NCBI RefSeq assembly: GCF_000701705.1
Contig: NZ_JNJP01000008.1
Location: 1-64,000, forward strand
Reading direction: 5' to 3'
Length of the DNA: 64,000 nt
Source of the DNA: Bilophila wadsworthia ATCC 49260
GTDB taxonomy: Bacteria > Desulfobacterota > Desulfovibrionia > Desulfovibrionales > Desulfovibrionaceae
Made by a program: the position numbers and the translations under genes. The notes under the pieces were generated by a model. It ran no database searches. It was not told the origin of the DNA and saw only the letters and a list, made by a program, of their open reading frames with translations. This document shows, piece after piece, positions 32,871 to 41,746 of the stretch (positions within the stretch are counted from its first letter, which is position 1; each line of letters starts with the position of its first letter).

Positions 32871-33051
32871 AGCCTTTCGCGGATTCCGCAGCGCCGCAAA
32901 CGGTGCGGAGACGGCGAGAAAGAGAAGCATCCGGGGGCCCGGCAGCGCGCCGGGCTGGACAAGCTTGCCCAGCCCCCTGAAAAACAGCCTGAACGTGAGG
33001 AACAGGAGAAGCATCTTTCCCTCGCGTATGGTTCCCCGCCTCCGCGCCCGG

Positions 33052-34026
33052 TCAGAACGTGTAGGTCAGGCCAAGGGTGAGGCTTTGCGTGTGCGTTTCC
33101 CCGACCATGGGGCTGTCTTTGACCGCGCCGCTCAGGAACGTCACCTCCCCCTGGCAGAACAGTTCCCACTGCTCCGTGAGGCTGTAGTCGATGGCGAAGC
33201 TTACATACGGGGCAAAGCCCGAGCCCGGCGCATAGGCGCCGAGGCCGCTCTTGCGGGCTTCCTTCCGGGTCACGCCGTAGTAATAGCTGTTGTAGCGGGC
33301 GTCGCTCCAGTAGGCGCCGACGGCGGGGAGCAGTTCCAGCGGCCCGAATTCTATGGACTGGATGAAGCCGATGTCGCCGTTGAAGCCGTTGCTGCGGCTG
33401 AGTACGTCCCCGGCCCCGCTGGCATGGAACATGCCGTAAGGCGAGAACAGGCGCAGTTCCATCCCGGCCTGGGCGGACGGGGAACGGTCCTCAAGCCTGC
33501 GCAGCCGCCGGTTGGAGGATTCGGAAGCCTCGAAAGAGGTGCTGTCGTATCCGGCGAAGGCGGAAAGCTCCAAGTAGGGCAGGTTGATGATCTTGACGCC
33601 CGCCGTATACCCCCGGATGAAGAACCGTTCCCCCTCATAGGTGATCATGGGGAACGGCAGCCAGTCCGGGCCGTAGCCCTTGTAGGGGGAGCTGCTCACG
33701 CTGCCGCCCGCGCCGAGGGTGAGTTCCCCGTCGAAGGGGAGGGTTGGGCAGCGCTTGGAGGGGGTGGACGCTTCGCCTTTCCATTCCATGTCTCCGGAGG
33801 GTGGGGTGCCGGATTCCGTCCCGTACGCGGCGTGGAGAGGCGCGGCGAGCAGGAGCAGGCCCAGCAGGGCGGGCAGGGTGAAACGGCGGAAGGCCGCCCC
33901 GGAAAGGCATGGCCGCCCGTGTGCGCCGCCGATGGCGCTGGTGCCCCCGGTACCAGCGGCGGCATGGGGAGCGGGTGGGCCCGTGTCCGCGTTGGCGGGG
34001 CCGGTTCCGTTCGGAAAGGGCGTCAT
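33052..34026 (-). CDS. MipA/OmpV-family outer-membrane protein
   Basis: A 324-residue protein with a long Pro/Gly/Ala leader, then a hydrophobic signal segment (about 48-66), and a mature part of alternating strands ending in LGLTYTF, the aromatic C-terminus of outer-membrane barrels. Mid-sequence features (SVSSSPYKGYGPDWLPFPMI, YGVTRKEARKSGLGAYAPG) fit the MipA/OmpV family. Some relatives are linked to murein hydrolase scaffolding or antimicrobial-peptide response. The ATG at 34026 overlaps the response-regulator stop by 4 bp. The real start may be further downstream, nearer the signal segment. Confidence 0.82.
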   Translation of the reverse strand: MTPFPNGTGPANADTGPPAPHAAAGTGGTSAIGGAHGRPCLSGAAFRRFTLPALLGLLLLAAPLHAAYGTESGTPPSGDMEWKGEASTPSKRCPTLPFDGELTLGAGGSVSSSPYKGYGPDWLPFPMITYEGERFFIRGYTAGVKIINLPYLELSAFAGYDSTSFEASESSNRRLRRLEDRSPSAQAGMELRLFSPYGMFHASGAGDVLSRSNGFNGDIGFIQSIEFGPLELLPAVGAYWSDARYNSYYYGVTRKEARKSGLGAYAPGSGFAPYVSFAIDYSLTEQWELFCQGEVTFLSGAVKDSPMVGETHTQSLTLGLTYTF

Positions 34027-35411
34027 ATCATTTCCTTTTTATTGATGATGTTGATGCCGAGCTTTTTGATGCGGTGCCACATGCTCCGCTCTGAAATGTT
34101 AAGCAGTTCCGCCGCCTTGACTTGCACGCCCCCGGTTTCTTCGAGCGCCCTCAGGATGAGGTCGCGTTCCGTTTCCGCGAGCTGCCGATCGAGATCGAGC
34201 GGGAAGGCGGAGCCGGGCGCGGAGGGGCGGCTTGCGTCCCCGCCGCCGGGCACGGCGCAGGAGGCCAGCCGTTCCGGGGTGATGGCGGTGCCGGAGGCGA
34301 TGATCGTGAGCCGCTCGATGCAGTTCTCCAGTTCGCGGATGTTGCCCGGCCACGTATGGTTCTTGAGGATCTCAAGGGCCGCCTCCGTGAACGTCACCGG
34401 GACTTTGCCCATCTCCCCGGCGGCGCGGAGGGCGAAGTGCTCGGCGAGGAGGGGGATGTCTTCCTTGCGTTCCCTGAGCGACGGCATGATGATCGGGTAG
34501 ACGTTGAGCCGGTAATACAGATCGCGGCGGAACTTCCCTTTTTCAATGGCTTCGAGGAGGTTTTGGTTGGTCGCGGCGATGATGCGCACGTCGACCTTTT
34601 GCGTGGTGTTGGAGCCGACGGGCTCAATGGCCTTCTCCTGGATGCAGCGCAGGATCTTCGCCTGGAGCGCCAGCGGCATGTCCCCGATTTCGTCGAGGAA
34701 CAGCGTGCCGCCGTCGGCCTGTGCGAAGCGCCCCTTGCGGTTGCTGGTGGCGCCCGTGAACGCGCCTCTGGCGTGGCCGAACAGCTCGCTTTCGAGGAGC
34801 TGTTCGGGGATGGCGGCGCAGTTGATGGTCACGAGGGGGGCTTTGGCCCTCGGGCCGCCGTAGTGGATGGCCTTGGCCACGACTTCCTTGCCGGTGCCGG
34901 ATTCGCCGGTGATGAGCACGTTGGCGCTGCTCGCCGAGACTTCCCTGACGTTGCGCAGCAGGGCGAGGTAGGCCGGGCTTTGCCCGACGAATTGCCCGGC
35001 CGAGGCGGTCTGGAGCTGTTCGCGCAAATCCCGGTTGTCCCGCCCGAGCGCGTAATACCGCAGCGCGCTGGCGATGGTGGCTTCGAGGGCGTCGAGCTCG
35101 AACGGCTTCACCGTGTAGTCGAACGCCCCTTCCTTGATGATCTCCACAGCCTCCTTGAGCGAGGCGTAGGCGGTCATGATCACCACGGGCAGATCCGGGT
35201 TGGCGGCCTTGACCTTTTCCATCAGCTCGCGCCCGCTCAGCCCCGGAAGCCGGAGATCGCTCAGGACGAGGTGCACTTCCCGTTCTTCGAGTACGGCCAG
35301 CGCTTCCTCGGCCGTTTCCGCCGTGACCGTGCCGTAGCCCATGTTTTCGAGGGCTACGGCCAGCACTTCCAAAAGGTTCGCTTCGTCGTCGACGATGAGG
35401 ATTGTATACAT
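34023..35411 (-). CDS. NtrC-family sigma-54 response regulator
   Basis: A 462-residue activator in three parts: receiver domain (ILIVDDEANLLE, phospho-acceptor Asp in VLSDLRLPG, VKPFELDAL), AAA+ domain with GESGTGKE, the sigma-54 contact loop GAFTGA, and FLDEIGDMP, and a Fis-type HTH at the end (VQVKAAELLNISERSMWHRI). It activates RNA polymerase-sigma-54 promoters when phosphorylated. The start MYTILIVDDE is at 35411. It follows its partner kinase and precedes the MipA-like gene. A good sigma-54 promoter lies about 250 bp beyond the kinase start, facing the other way. Confidence 0.95.
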   Translation of the reverse strand: MYTILIVDDEANLLEVLAVALENMGYGTVTAETAEEALAVLEEREVHLVLSDLRLPGLSGRELMEKVKAANPDLPVVIMTAYASLKEAVEIIKEGAFDYTVKPFELDALEATIASALRYYALGRDNRDLREQLQTASAGQFVGQSPAYLALLRNVREVSASSANVLITGESGTGKEVVAKAIHYGGPRAKAPLVTINCAAIPEQLLESELFGHARGAFTGATSNRKGRFAQADGGTLFLDEIGDMPLALQAKILRCIQEKAIEPVGSNTTQKVDVRIIAATNQNLLEAIEKGKFRRDLYYRLNVYPIIMPSLRERKEDIPLLAEHFALRAAGEMGKVPVTFTEAALEILKNHTWPGNIRELENCIERLTIIASGTAITPERLASCAVPGGGDASRPSAPGSAFPLDLDRQLAETERDLILRALEETGGVQVKAAELLNISERSMWHRIKKLGINIINKKEMI

Positions 35412-35461
35412 GATTCCGCCGTTTGCTGGGACAGCATTGCTTGTGAAATGATATTGGGGTG

Positions 35462-35507
35462 TTGGGGGGAAGCGCCTTTCCCGGAAAAGCTCCTCCCTCC
35501 TCAACCC
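35462..35507. repeat. Dispersed hairpin element, copy 2 (degenerate)
   Basis: A TTGGGGGGAAG ... CCTTTC ... GAAAAG ... CCTCCCTCCTCAACCCC layout in the gap between the response-regulator and kinase genes. It resembles the near-perfect copy at 41680-41734. Confidence 0.45.
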
Positions 35508-35565
35508 CGCCGGAACGGAACCCCTCCCTTCCCCTGAAACCGTATGCTTTCAAAAGGAAGCCGCC

Positions 35566-37272
35566 TTACCTGTTCAGGCACACGGTAAATACGGTCCCTT
35601 CCCCGACCGTGCTTGAGCAGGAGATGCTGCCGCCGTGTTCTTCAATAATGGCATAGGCTTTTGACAGGCCGAGGCCAAGCCCGTTCTTTTTGGTCGAGAT
35701 GAAGGGCATATGGATTGTGGACAGCAGATTCGGGGGGATGCCGCAGCCCGTGTCCTTGAGTTCGATGCGGATCTGCCCGCCTTCCGCGTACAGGCGCACG
35801 GAGAGGGTGCCCCCTTGCGGCATGGCGTCCATCGCGTTCAGCCCGAGGTTGAGCAGGACCTGCCGGATCTGGCTCCGCTCGCCGAGGACCCGGTCGTCCT
35901 CCGCCTCGTTGGAGAAGCTGTACCGGATGCCGCGCTTGTCCATTTCGGCGGAGCTCAGTTCCGCGATTTCCTGTATCAGCGGGGACAGCGGGAAATATTC
36001 GAGTTTCAGCGGCGAGGGCTTGGCGAAGGCCAGGAACTCGGAAATCAGGTTGTTGATGCGGGCCACTTCTTCAACCACGAAGCCGAGCAGCCGGACTTCC
36101 CGCGACTTGACGGCGAGGGACGCGAGCACCACTTCGGCGGAGGTCTTGATGACCACGAGGGGGTTGCGGATCTCGTGGGCGAAGCCGAGGGCTATTTCGC
36201 CGAGCATACGCGAACGCTCCTGCCGGGCGGACTTGATGCTCTCGTGCCGCATGATTTCCAGCTGCCGCGCCATGACGTTGAAACCGGCGGTCAGCTCGGC
36301 GATCTCGTCGTTCCCCCGGACGGGAAGCTGGCAGTCGAGCTTTCCGGCGGCGATGTCGCGCGCGCCCTCGTTGAGCTGGCGGAGGGGGCTTATCAGCCTG
36401 CGGGCCAGCACGTACCCGATCCCCGCCGAGAGCAGGGTCCCGAAGATGAAAAAGCCCCAGAACAGCACCGGGCTCGCCAGCCAGCCCCGGAAGGGGAGCA
36501 GGAGGGCGGAGGTGACGAACAGCGCCTGGACCTCGCCGTTTTCGCCGCGCGCCACGGCGATCAGGGAATGCGCGCCGGGGGTGTCGTCGGTCCAGTCGGG
36601 TTCGGGGATGAAGACGGTTGAGGCCCCTTTCCCGATCTCTTCCAAGGCGCTGCGCGGGATGTGGAAACGCTTGTCCGAGGCCGAAGAATAGACCTGCCGG
36701 AATGTGCCGCCCTCCGGCAGGAAGATACGCAGGATCACCGGGCCGCTGGCGCTGCTGTCCGAGTAGTCGATGCTGAACCAGCTGGCAAGCTGGAGGGTAC
36801 GGACCTTGCCGTCGTCCGCCGTGAATGCCCGTTCGCTCGTGACGGCGACCCGCCGCGTACCGTCGGCCATGAGGACCCAGCTGAACAGGGCGCCGGGATA
36901 CAGCGGCTCCGCGATCCGGCCTTCGGGCAGGGTGGCGTAGAGCAGCCCCCCCTCCGCGTCCCGGAGCCACAGCGCGTCGATATCCATAAAGGAAAGGGCC
37001 GCGGCTTCCCTTTTGTTGAGGGTCGTCTTGCCGTCGAAGCGGGTATCGAGGAGGCGGCTCACGGCCTTGAGGCGCTCGTGCGTTTCCTCGACGCTGTGGC
37101 GCATGTAGGTCGTGGCTTCCCCGAGCCAGCGCTCGATGTTCCTGTTCACCACATCGGCGATGAGCTCCGTGGTGATCTTGCTCGCCACCAGCATGGGTAT
37201 GACCGCCACCAGGACGAAGGCCAGCACCAGCTTGGCGACGAGCGATATCTTCAATCCGCGAAAATACTTCAT
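35566..37272 (-). CDS. Membrane sensor histidine kinase
   Basis: A 568-residue kinase. TM1 lies at about residues 10-30, and a large periplasmic Cache-like sensor region at about 31-280 (includes DIDALWLRDAEGGLLYAT). TM2 follows at about 290-312, then HAMP (RRLISPLRQLNEGARDIAAG), HisKA with the phosphorylated His in GFAHEIRNPLVV, and HATPase_c boxes (LLNLGLNAMDAMP, DTGCGIPP, GLGLGLSKAY). It senses an extracytoplasmic signal and phosphorylates the downstream NtrC-type regulator. Start MKYFRGLK at 37272. Confidence 0.94.
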   Translation of the reverse strand: MKYFRGLKISLVAKLVLAFVLVAVIPMLVASKITTELIADVVNRNIERWLGEATTYMRHSVEETHERLKAVSRLLDTRFDGKTTLNKREAAALSFMDIDALWLRDAEGGLLYATLPEGRIAEPLYPGALFSWVLMADGTRRVAVTSERAFTADDGKVRTLQLASWFSIDYSDSSASGPVILRIFLPEGGTFRQVYSSASDKRFHIPRSALEEIGKGASTVFIPEPDWTDDTPGAHSLIAVARGENGEVQALFVTSALLLPFRGWLASPVLFWGFFIFGTLLSAGIGYVLARRLISPLRQLNEGARDIAAGKLDCQLPVRGNDEIAELTAGFNVMARQLEIMRHESIKSARQERSRMLGEIALGFAHEIRNPLVVIKTSAEVVLASLAVKSREVRLLGFVVEEVARINNLISEFLAFAKPSPLKLEYFPLSPLIQEIAELSSAEMDKRGIRYSFSNEAEDDRVLGERSQIRQVLLNLGLNAMDAMPQGGTLSVRLYAEGGQIRIELKDTGCGIPPNLLSTIHMPFISTKKNGLGLGLSKAYAIIEEHGGSISCSSTVGEGTVFTVCLNR

Positions 37273-37519
37273 AACCCGCCCTGAACAGCGTATATTATTA
37301 AGGATAACCGGGGGACGGAGACTACCGCATGTTGTGTGGCCCAGCATAGCGCAGCCGCTGGGCGGGGTCTAACACCATTTCCTGTAGCAAGCTCCATTTT
37401 TTGTAGCTCGTTTCCTTCATTTTATGTTGCTTCCTCTCGATCCCCGCGGTTTTCGCCGCCTCGCGCCTTTTTTTGCAATCATAGGGGAAGCAATGGCATT
37501 CCCCGGATTTCCGGCGCCG

Positions 37520-37535
37520 TGGCACGCTGTTTGCT
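37520..37535 (+). promoter_or_regulatory. Sigma-54 promoter of the aminotransferase/SMR gene set
   Basis: TGGCAC-GCTGT-TTGC matches the -24/-12 consensus (TGGCAC-N5-TTGC) exactly. It lies 31 bp before the ATG of the HAD phosphatase gene. The neighbouring sigma-54 activator operon is divergent. TTGC...GCAA arms at about 37473-37493 might be an upstream activator site, which is weak. Confidence 0.85.
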
Positions 37536-37565
37536 TATTTTGGGGAAACAGCCCGGAGTTTCCAC

Positions 37566-38306
37566 ATGCATACCGATCACCCCTTCACGGAGAAGCAAGA
37601 CGTGTTCCAGTTGCCCGATTTCGCGGCGGGGCCGTATTCCGTCATCTGCGATTTCGACGGCACCGTCACGCCGTTCGACGTGACCGACGCGATCCTCGAA
37701 CGGTTCGCCCGGCCAGCCTGGAAAACCATCGAGGACGAATGGGTGCGGGGTGCCATCTCGGCCCGCCAGTGCATGGAGCGGCAGATCCCGCTCATCGAGG
37801 CTCCGCTGGAGCGGCTGGACGCCTTTCTGGACACGGTCCCCGTCACCGGCGGGTTCGTGGAGTTCGTGCGGTACAGCCGCTCGAAAGGCATCCCCCTCGG
37901 CATCGTGAGCGACGGCATGGACTACCCCATCAAGCGCATCTTGAACAGGCACGGCCTGCGCCATGTCCCCGTGGTCGCCAACCGCATGGTCTACAGGGAA
38001 GGGGCCTACCGCCTCGAATTCCCCTACGGACGCGAGGGCTGCGCTTCCGGGGTGTGCAAGTGCGGCGTTGCCGAGGCCGTCTCGGGGGACGGCAAGACCC
38101 TGCTCATCGGAGACGGGCTTTCCGACTGCTGTCTGGCGCGCTCGGCCTCGTTCACGCTGGCCCGGCAGGGCAAGGCCCTGCACCGCCGCTGTGCCGCCGA
38201 AGGGTATCCGTATTTCACCTATCTTGATTTCTTCGACATCCTTGAGGCGTTCGGCGCACCCCTGCCGAAGCCCATCGCCGCGCCCGCCGCGGCTCCGGCT
38301 GCCTAG
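37566..38306 (+). CDS. HAD-family phosphatase (MtnX/PSP-like)
   Basis: A 246-residue HAD hydrolase. Motif I is CDFDGTVTPFDV, then LGIVSDGMD as motif II, and LLIGDGLSDCCLA as motif III/IV; the inserted EFPYGREGCASGVCKCGVA segment occurs in MtnX-like and phosphoserine-phosphatase-like members. It would dephosphorylate a small molecule in the cytoplasm. Ala/Pro tail at the end. GGAG precedes the ATG at a good distance. First gene after the sigma-54 promoter. The substrate is unknown. Confidence 0.85.
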   Translation: MHTDHPFTEKQDVFQLPDFAAGPYSVICDFDGTVTPFDVTDAILERFARPAWKTIEDEWVRGAISARQCMERQIPLIEAPLERLDAFLDTVPVTGGFVEFVRYSRSKGIPLGIVSDGMDYPIKRILNRHGLRHVPVVANRMVYREGAYRLEFPYGREGCASGVCKCGVAEAVSGDGKTLLIGDGLSDCCLARSASFTLARQGKALHRRCAAEGYPYFTYLDFFDILEAFGAPLPKPIAAPAAAPAA

Positions 38307-38428
38307 GGCGGAGAGCTTTGCCTTTGGAACAAATCCCATTTCGAAGGGGATTGTTTGAACCTGCATCCCTCCTTTCCCCAAGATCTCCGGCCCCTTTCAC
38401 ATTTCACCCCCAACCTGTGGAGAATGTC

Positions 38429-39814
38429 TTGAAGACCACGAAAGCAGACGAAAAGGCGCTTCTCGAAGCCGAATCCCGGTATTGCTCCTACGGCGACACC
38501 GTGCACTATCTGGAACCGGCGAAGCTGTTCGCGGGCTGTAACGGCTCGTTCCTGTACGATTACGAGGACAAGCCCTATCTCGACCTCCAGATGTGGTATT
38601 CCGCCGTCAACTTCGGCTATGCCAACCCGCGCCTGAACGATGCCCTGAAGCGCCAGATCGACACGCTGCCGCAGGTCGCCTCCCAGTACCTGCACAAGGA
38701 AAAGATCGAACTCGCCGCCATGCTCTGCGAATCCATCAAGGACGCGTGGGGCGAAGAGGGCCGCGTGCACTTCAACGTGGGCGGCTCGCAGGCCATTGAG
38801 GACTCCCTCAAGCTCGTGCGCAACGCCTGCGGCGGCAAGAGCCTCATGATCGCCTTCGAGGGCGGCTACCACGGGCGCACGCTCGGCGCGTCGTCCATCA
38901 CCTCCTCCTACCGCTACCGCCGCCGTTACGGGCACTTCGGGGAACGCGCGCTGTTCGTGCCCTTCCCGTACTGCTTCCGCTGCCCCTACGGCAAGCGCCG
39001 CGACGACTGCGGCATGTTCTGCGCCGACCAGTTCGAGCGCCTGTTCGAAACCGAATATTACGGCGTGTGGGACCCCAAGGCCGGGGAAGCCGAATACGCC
39101 GCGTTCTATGTGGAATGCATCCAGGGCACGGGCGGCTATGTGGTCCCGCCGGACGGCTATTACCCGCGCCTCAAGAAGGTCCTCGACGAGCGCAAGATCA
39201 TGCTCGTGGACGACGAAATCCAGATGGGCTTCTACCGTACCGGCAAGCTCTGGGGCCTCCAGAACTTCGGCATCACCCCGGACGTGGTGGTCTTCGGCAA
39301 GGCCATGACCAACGGCCTGAACCCCCTCGCAGGCATCTGGGCCAAGGAACGGTATATCAATCCGCAGGTGTTCCCCTGCGGCTCCACGCACTCGACCTTT
39401 GCCAGCAACCCCCTCGGCACGGCGGTGGCCCTCGAAACCATGCGGATGCTGGCGGAAGAGGACTACGAAACCCGCGTGCGCGAGATGGGCGCCTACTTCC
39501 TTGAGGGCCTGCGCGAGCTGAAGTCCCGCTACGCCATCATCGGCGACGTGGACGGCCTCGGCCTTGCCCTGCGCGCCGAAATCTGCGCGGCGGACGGCTT
39601 CACCCCCGACAAGGCCATGATGGACCGCATCGTGGACGAGGGCATCAAGGGCGACCTCATGGTCGACGGCAAGCGGTACGGCCTTGTCCTTGACGTGGGC
39701 GGCTACTATAAGAATGTGATCACCCTTGCGCCGTCGTTGAACATCACGCGCGAAGAGGTCGATCTTGCCATGCGCCTGCTGGATGAAATCCTGCGCCGCG
39801 TGACGAAAAACTGA
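38429..39814 (+). CDS. Class III PLP aminotransferase
   Basis: A 461-residue class III aminotransferase of the GABA/ornithine type. NVGGSQAIEDSLKLVRNACG, EGGYHGRTLGASSIT, the PLP-ring Asp in LVDDEIQMGFYRTG, and the Schiff-base Lys in VVFGKAMTNG are all present. A four-Cys insertion (CFRCPYGKRRDDCGMFC) is unusual and could bind metal. Start proposed at TTG 38429 after GGAG; the frame is open upstream without a ribosome site. Amino donor and acceptor are not predictable. Taurine and omega-amino-acid transaminases belong to the same class. Confidence 0.88.
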   Translation: MKTTKADEKALLEAESRYCSYGDTVHYLEPAKLFAGCNGSFLYDYEDKPYLDLQMWYSAVNFGYANPRLNDALKRQIDTLPQVASQYLHKEKIELAAMLCESIKDAWGEEGRVHFNVGGSQAIEDSLKLVRNACGGKSLMIAFEGGYHGRTLGASSITSSYRYRRRYGHFGERALFVPFPYCFRCPYGKRRDDCGMFCADQFERLFETEYYGVWDPKAGEAEYAAFYVECIQGTGGYVVPPDGYYPRLKKVLDERKIMLVDDEIQMGFYRTGKLWGLQNFGITPDVVVFGKAMTNGLNPLAGIWAKERYINPQVFPCGSTHSTFASNPLGTAVALETMRMLAEEDYETRVREMGAYFLEGLRELKSRYAIIGDVDGLGLALRAEICAADGFTPDKAMMDRIVDEGIKGDLMVDGKRYGLVLDVGGYYKNVITLAPSLNITREEVDLAMRLLDEILRRVTKN

Positions 39815-39866
39815 CTTTTGCCGGGCCGGGGGAAACCCCGGCCCGACGACAAGGATTTTCCCTTCT

Positions 39867-40829
39867 ATGCAGAGCCTTGAACGACTCGGCCCTTTCTTCC
39901 CGGGGGGGCGCATCGGCTTTTTGCTGGTGCACGGCCTTGCCGGGACGCCCGCCGAAATGAAGATCCTCGGCAAGCGCCTGAACAGGTACGGCTTCACCGT
40001 CCTGTGCCCGCAGCTTGCCGGGCATTGCGCCTCGGAAGAGGAGCTCATCACCACCTGCTGGTCGGACTGGTCGCGGAGCGTCGAGGACGCCTTCGACGCG
40101 CTCTCGCAGCACATGGACGCGGTGTTCGTGGGCGGGCTTTCCGCCGGGGCCGTGCTCTCGCTGCGCCACGCCCAGCGTTATCCGGGGCGGGCGCGGGGGC
40201 TGGCCCTCTATTCCACGACCCTGCGGTACGACGGCTGGACCATCCCCAAGCTGAGCTTCCTTCTGCCGCTCATCCTCAAGACGCCCTATTTCGGCAAGCG
40301 CTACCGTTTTGAGGAAGCCTTCCCCTACGGCATCATGGACGACAAGCTGCGCGGGCGCATCCTCGCGCAGATGCAGAGCGGGGACGCTGCGGCGGCGGGC
40401 TTTACGGCCACGCCCGGCGCGTCGCTGAAACAGCTCTGGGGGCTGGTGGCGGCGGTGAAACGCGATCTGCCGAGCATCAAGACGCCCACGCTCATCGTGC
40501 ACGCCGGCAACGACGACATCGCCAGCGCGCGCAGCAACGCCCTGTATGTGCGCGACCACATCGGCGGGCCCACGGAACTGCTCCTGCTCGACAGAAGCTA
40601 CCATATGGTCACCATCGATCAGGAGCGCAACGTGGTGGGCGACGCCACGGCGCGTTTCGCCTGGAATCTGCTTTCCGACGCGGAGCGCGAACGCCTCGCC
40701 GCCGTGGCCCGCGAGCCTGTCCCCGCCGCGCCGGAGACCTCTGCGCAAACGCCGGACGCCGCCGCTCCATCTCCCGCTTCCTCGGTTGCGGAAGGGATGG
40801 AAAAAGCGGCGGAGGGGGCGGGGCGATGA
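39867..40829 (+). CDS. Alpha/beta hydrolase (esterase/monoacylglycerol-lipase-like)
   Basis: A 320-residue serine hydrolase. VHGLAGTPAEMK forms the oxyanion-hole loop, GLSAGA holds the nucleophile, and late HAGNDDIAS and DRSYHMVTID carry the acid and His. The last about 50 residues are a disordered Ala/Pro tail. It resembles carboxylesterases and monoacylglycerol lipases. Stop and next start overlap by 4 bp, so it is coupled to the membrane proteins that follow. Substrate unknown. Confidence 0.85.
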   Translation: MQSLERLGPFFPGGRIGFLLVHGLAGTPAEMKILGKRLNRYGFTVLCPQLAGHCASEEELITTCWSDWSRSVEDAFDALSQHMDAVFVGGLSAGAVLSLRHAQRYPGRARGLALYSTTLRYDGWTIPKLSFLLPLILKTPYFGKRYRFEEAFPYGIMDDKLRGRILAQMQSGDAAAAGFTATPGASLKQLWGLVAAVKRDLPSIKTPTLIVHAGNDDIASARSNALYVRDHIGGPTELLLLDRSYHMVTIDQERNVVGDATARFAWNLLSDAERERLAAVAREPVPAAPETSAQTPDAAAPSPASSVAEGMEKAAEGAGR

Positions 40830-41188
40830 CCGCGCTGATCGTCTTCCTGTGGATCGCCAACATGCTCGTGGACACGGGCGGGCAGCTTTTCTTCAAGGCG
40901 GCGGCCAGCGAGCATACCGCCGGGGCGGGCGGCCTCGCGCACTGGAAGCGCATGGCTTCCCGGCCTTGGCTGTGGTTCGGCATCTGCTGCTACGTGCTCG
41001 AGTTTTTCGTGTGGATGGCGTTCCTTTCGCAGGTTGAGCTTTCCGTGGGCGTCATGCTCGGCTCGTTCAACATCGTGGTGATCATGCTTGCGGGGCGGCT
41101 GTTCTTCAAGGAGAAGCTGACCCGCTGGCGCGTGACCGGCATTTCCCTGATTACGCTCGGGGTGGCCATTGTGGGGGTGGGCGGATGA
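40826..41188 (+). CDS. SMR/EamA-type four-TM membrane protein, first of a pair
   Basis: A 120-residue protein with four hydrophobic segments (about 3-20, 45-65, 70-92, 100-118), the build of small multidrug resistance or ArnE/ArnF-type flippase subunits. The second segment pair (LSVGVMLGSFNIVVIMLAG ... WRVTGISLITLGVAIV) follows the usual EamA pattern. It overlaps its neighbours by 4 bp on both sides. A heterodimer with the next protein is likely. Confidence 0.82.
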   Translation: MTALIVFLWIANMLVDTGGQLFFKAAASEHTAGAGGLAHWKRMASRPWLWFGICCYVLEFFVWMAFLSQVELSVGVMLGSFNIVVIMLAGRLFFKEKLTRWRVTGISLITLGVAIVGVGG

Positions 41189-41595
41189 AGCGTTTTTACA
41201 TCATCGGCTTCCTCATCCTGATGTCGTTCGATACGTTGAGCCAGATCAGCTTCAAATACGCTTCCACGCAGGCCCTGCCGCTGGAGCTGAGCCCTGACTG
41301 GCTCATGCGCCTGTTCCTGAACCCGTGGCTGTACGGGGCCATCGCGGGCTACCTCGGCGCGTTCGTGACGTGGATGACGCTCCTGCGCTATGCCCCGGTG
41401 GGGCCGTCGTTCGCGGCTTCGCACCTTGAACTCATCAGCGTGACCCTGTTTTCCGTGTGGCTGTTCAACGAGCCTCTGAACGCCTATAAAATCCTCGGCG
41501 GGGTGCTCATCCTGCTCGGCGTCCTGTGTCTGGCAAAAGACGAAAAGGACGACGAAGATGAGGCGGAAGCCGCCCCCGTCCGGGCCGGAGAGTAG
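41185..41595 (+). CDS. SMR/EamA-type four-TM membrane protein, second of a pair
   Basis: A 136-residue protein with four TM segments and an acidic tail (KDEKDDEDEAEAAPVRAGE). GPSFAASHLELISVTLFSVW and GGVLILLGVLCLA match the EamA/SMR fold. Paired genes of this type form heterodimeric exporters or lipid-carrier flippases (EbrAB, ArnEF). It overlaps the first by 4 bp. What is moved is unknown; the next gene is a DegT-type sugar aminotransferase homologue, as next to ArnEF-type systems. Confidence 0.82.
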   Translation: MKRFYIIGFLILMSFDTLSQISFKYASTQALPLELSPDWLMRLFLNPWLYGAIAGYLGAFVTWMTLLRYAPVGPSFAASHLELISVTLFSVWLFNEPLNAYKILGGVLILLGVLCLAKDEKDDEDEAEAAPVRAGE

Positions 41596-41679
41596 GACGT
41601 TCTCTTTGAAACGTATCCAGAAACACTGCGGACAAGGATTCGATAAACACAAACGTCTTTGGAAAAGGAGGGATGGGGT

Positions 41680-41734
41680 TTGGGGAAGGGAGGGAAAAGC
41701 CTTTCTTCAGAAAGGTTTTCCCTCCCTTCCCCAA
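41680..41734. repeat. Dispersed hairpin element, best copy
   Basis: A 55-bp near-perfect inverted repeat: TTGGGGAAGGGAGGGAAAAG ... CCTTTCT, a TC loop, then AGAAAGG ... TTTTCCCTCCCTTCCCCAA, with a single bulged base. It lies in the 151-bp gap between the SMR and DegT genes. Related elements occur at 26718 and 35462. Confidence 0.85.
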
Positions 41735-41746
41735 CGCCTCTCTGCC

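Noticed and set aside
34122..35537. 471-residue plus-strand frame opposite the sigma-54 activator
   Set aside because: Antisense shadow of a well-defined three-domain regulator.
38303..40114. 603-residue minus-strand frame opposite the class III aminotransferase
   Set aside because: Antisense of a clear aminotransferase gene; His/Ala/Val-rich with no recognisable fold.
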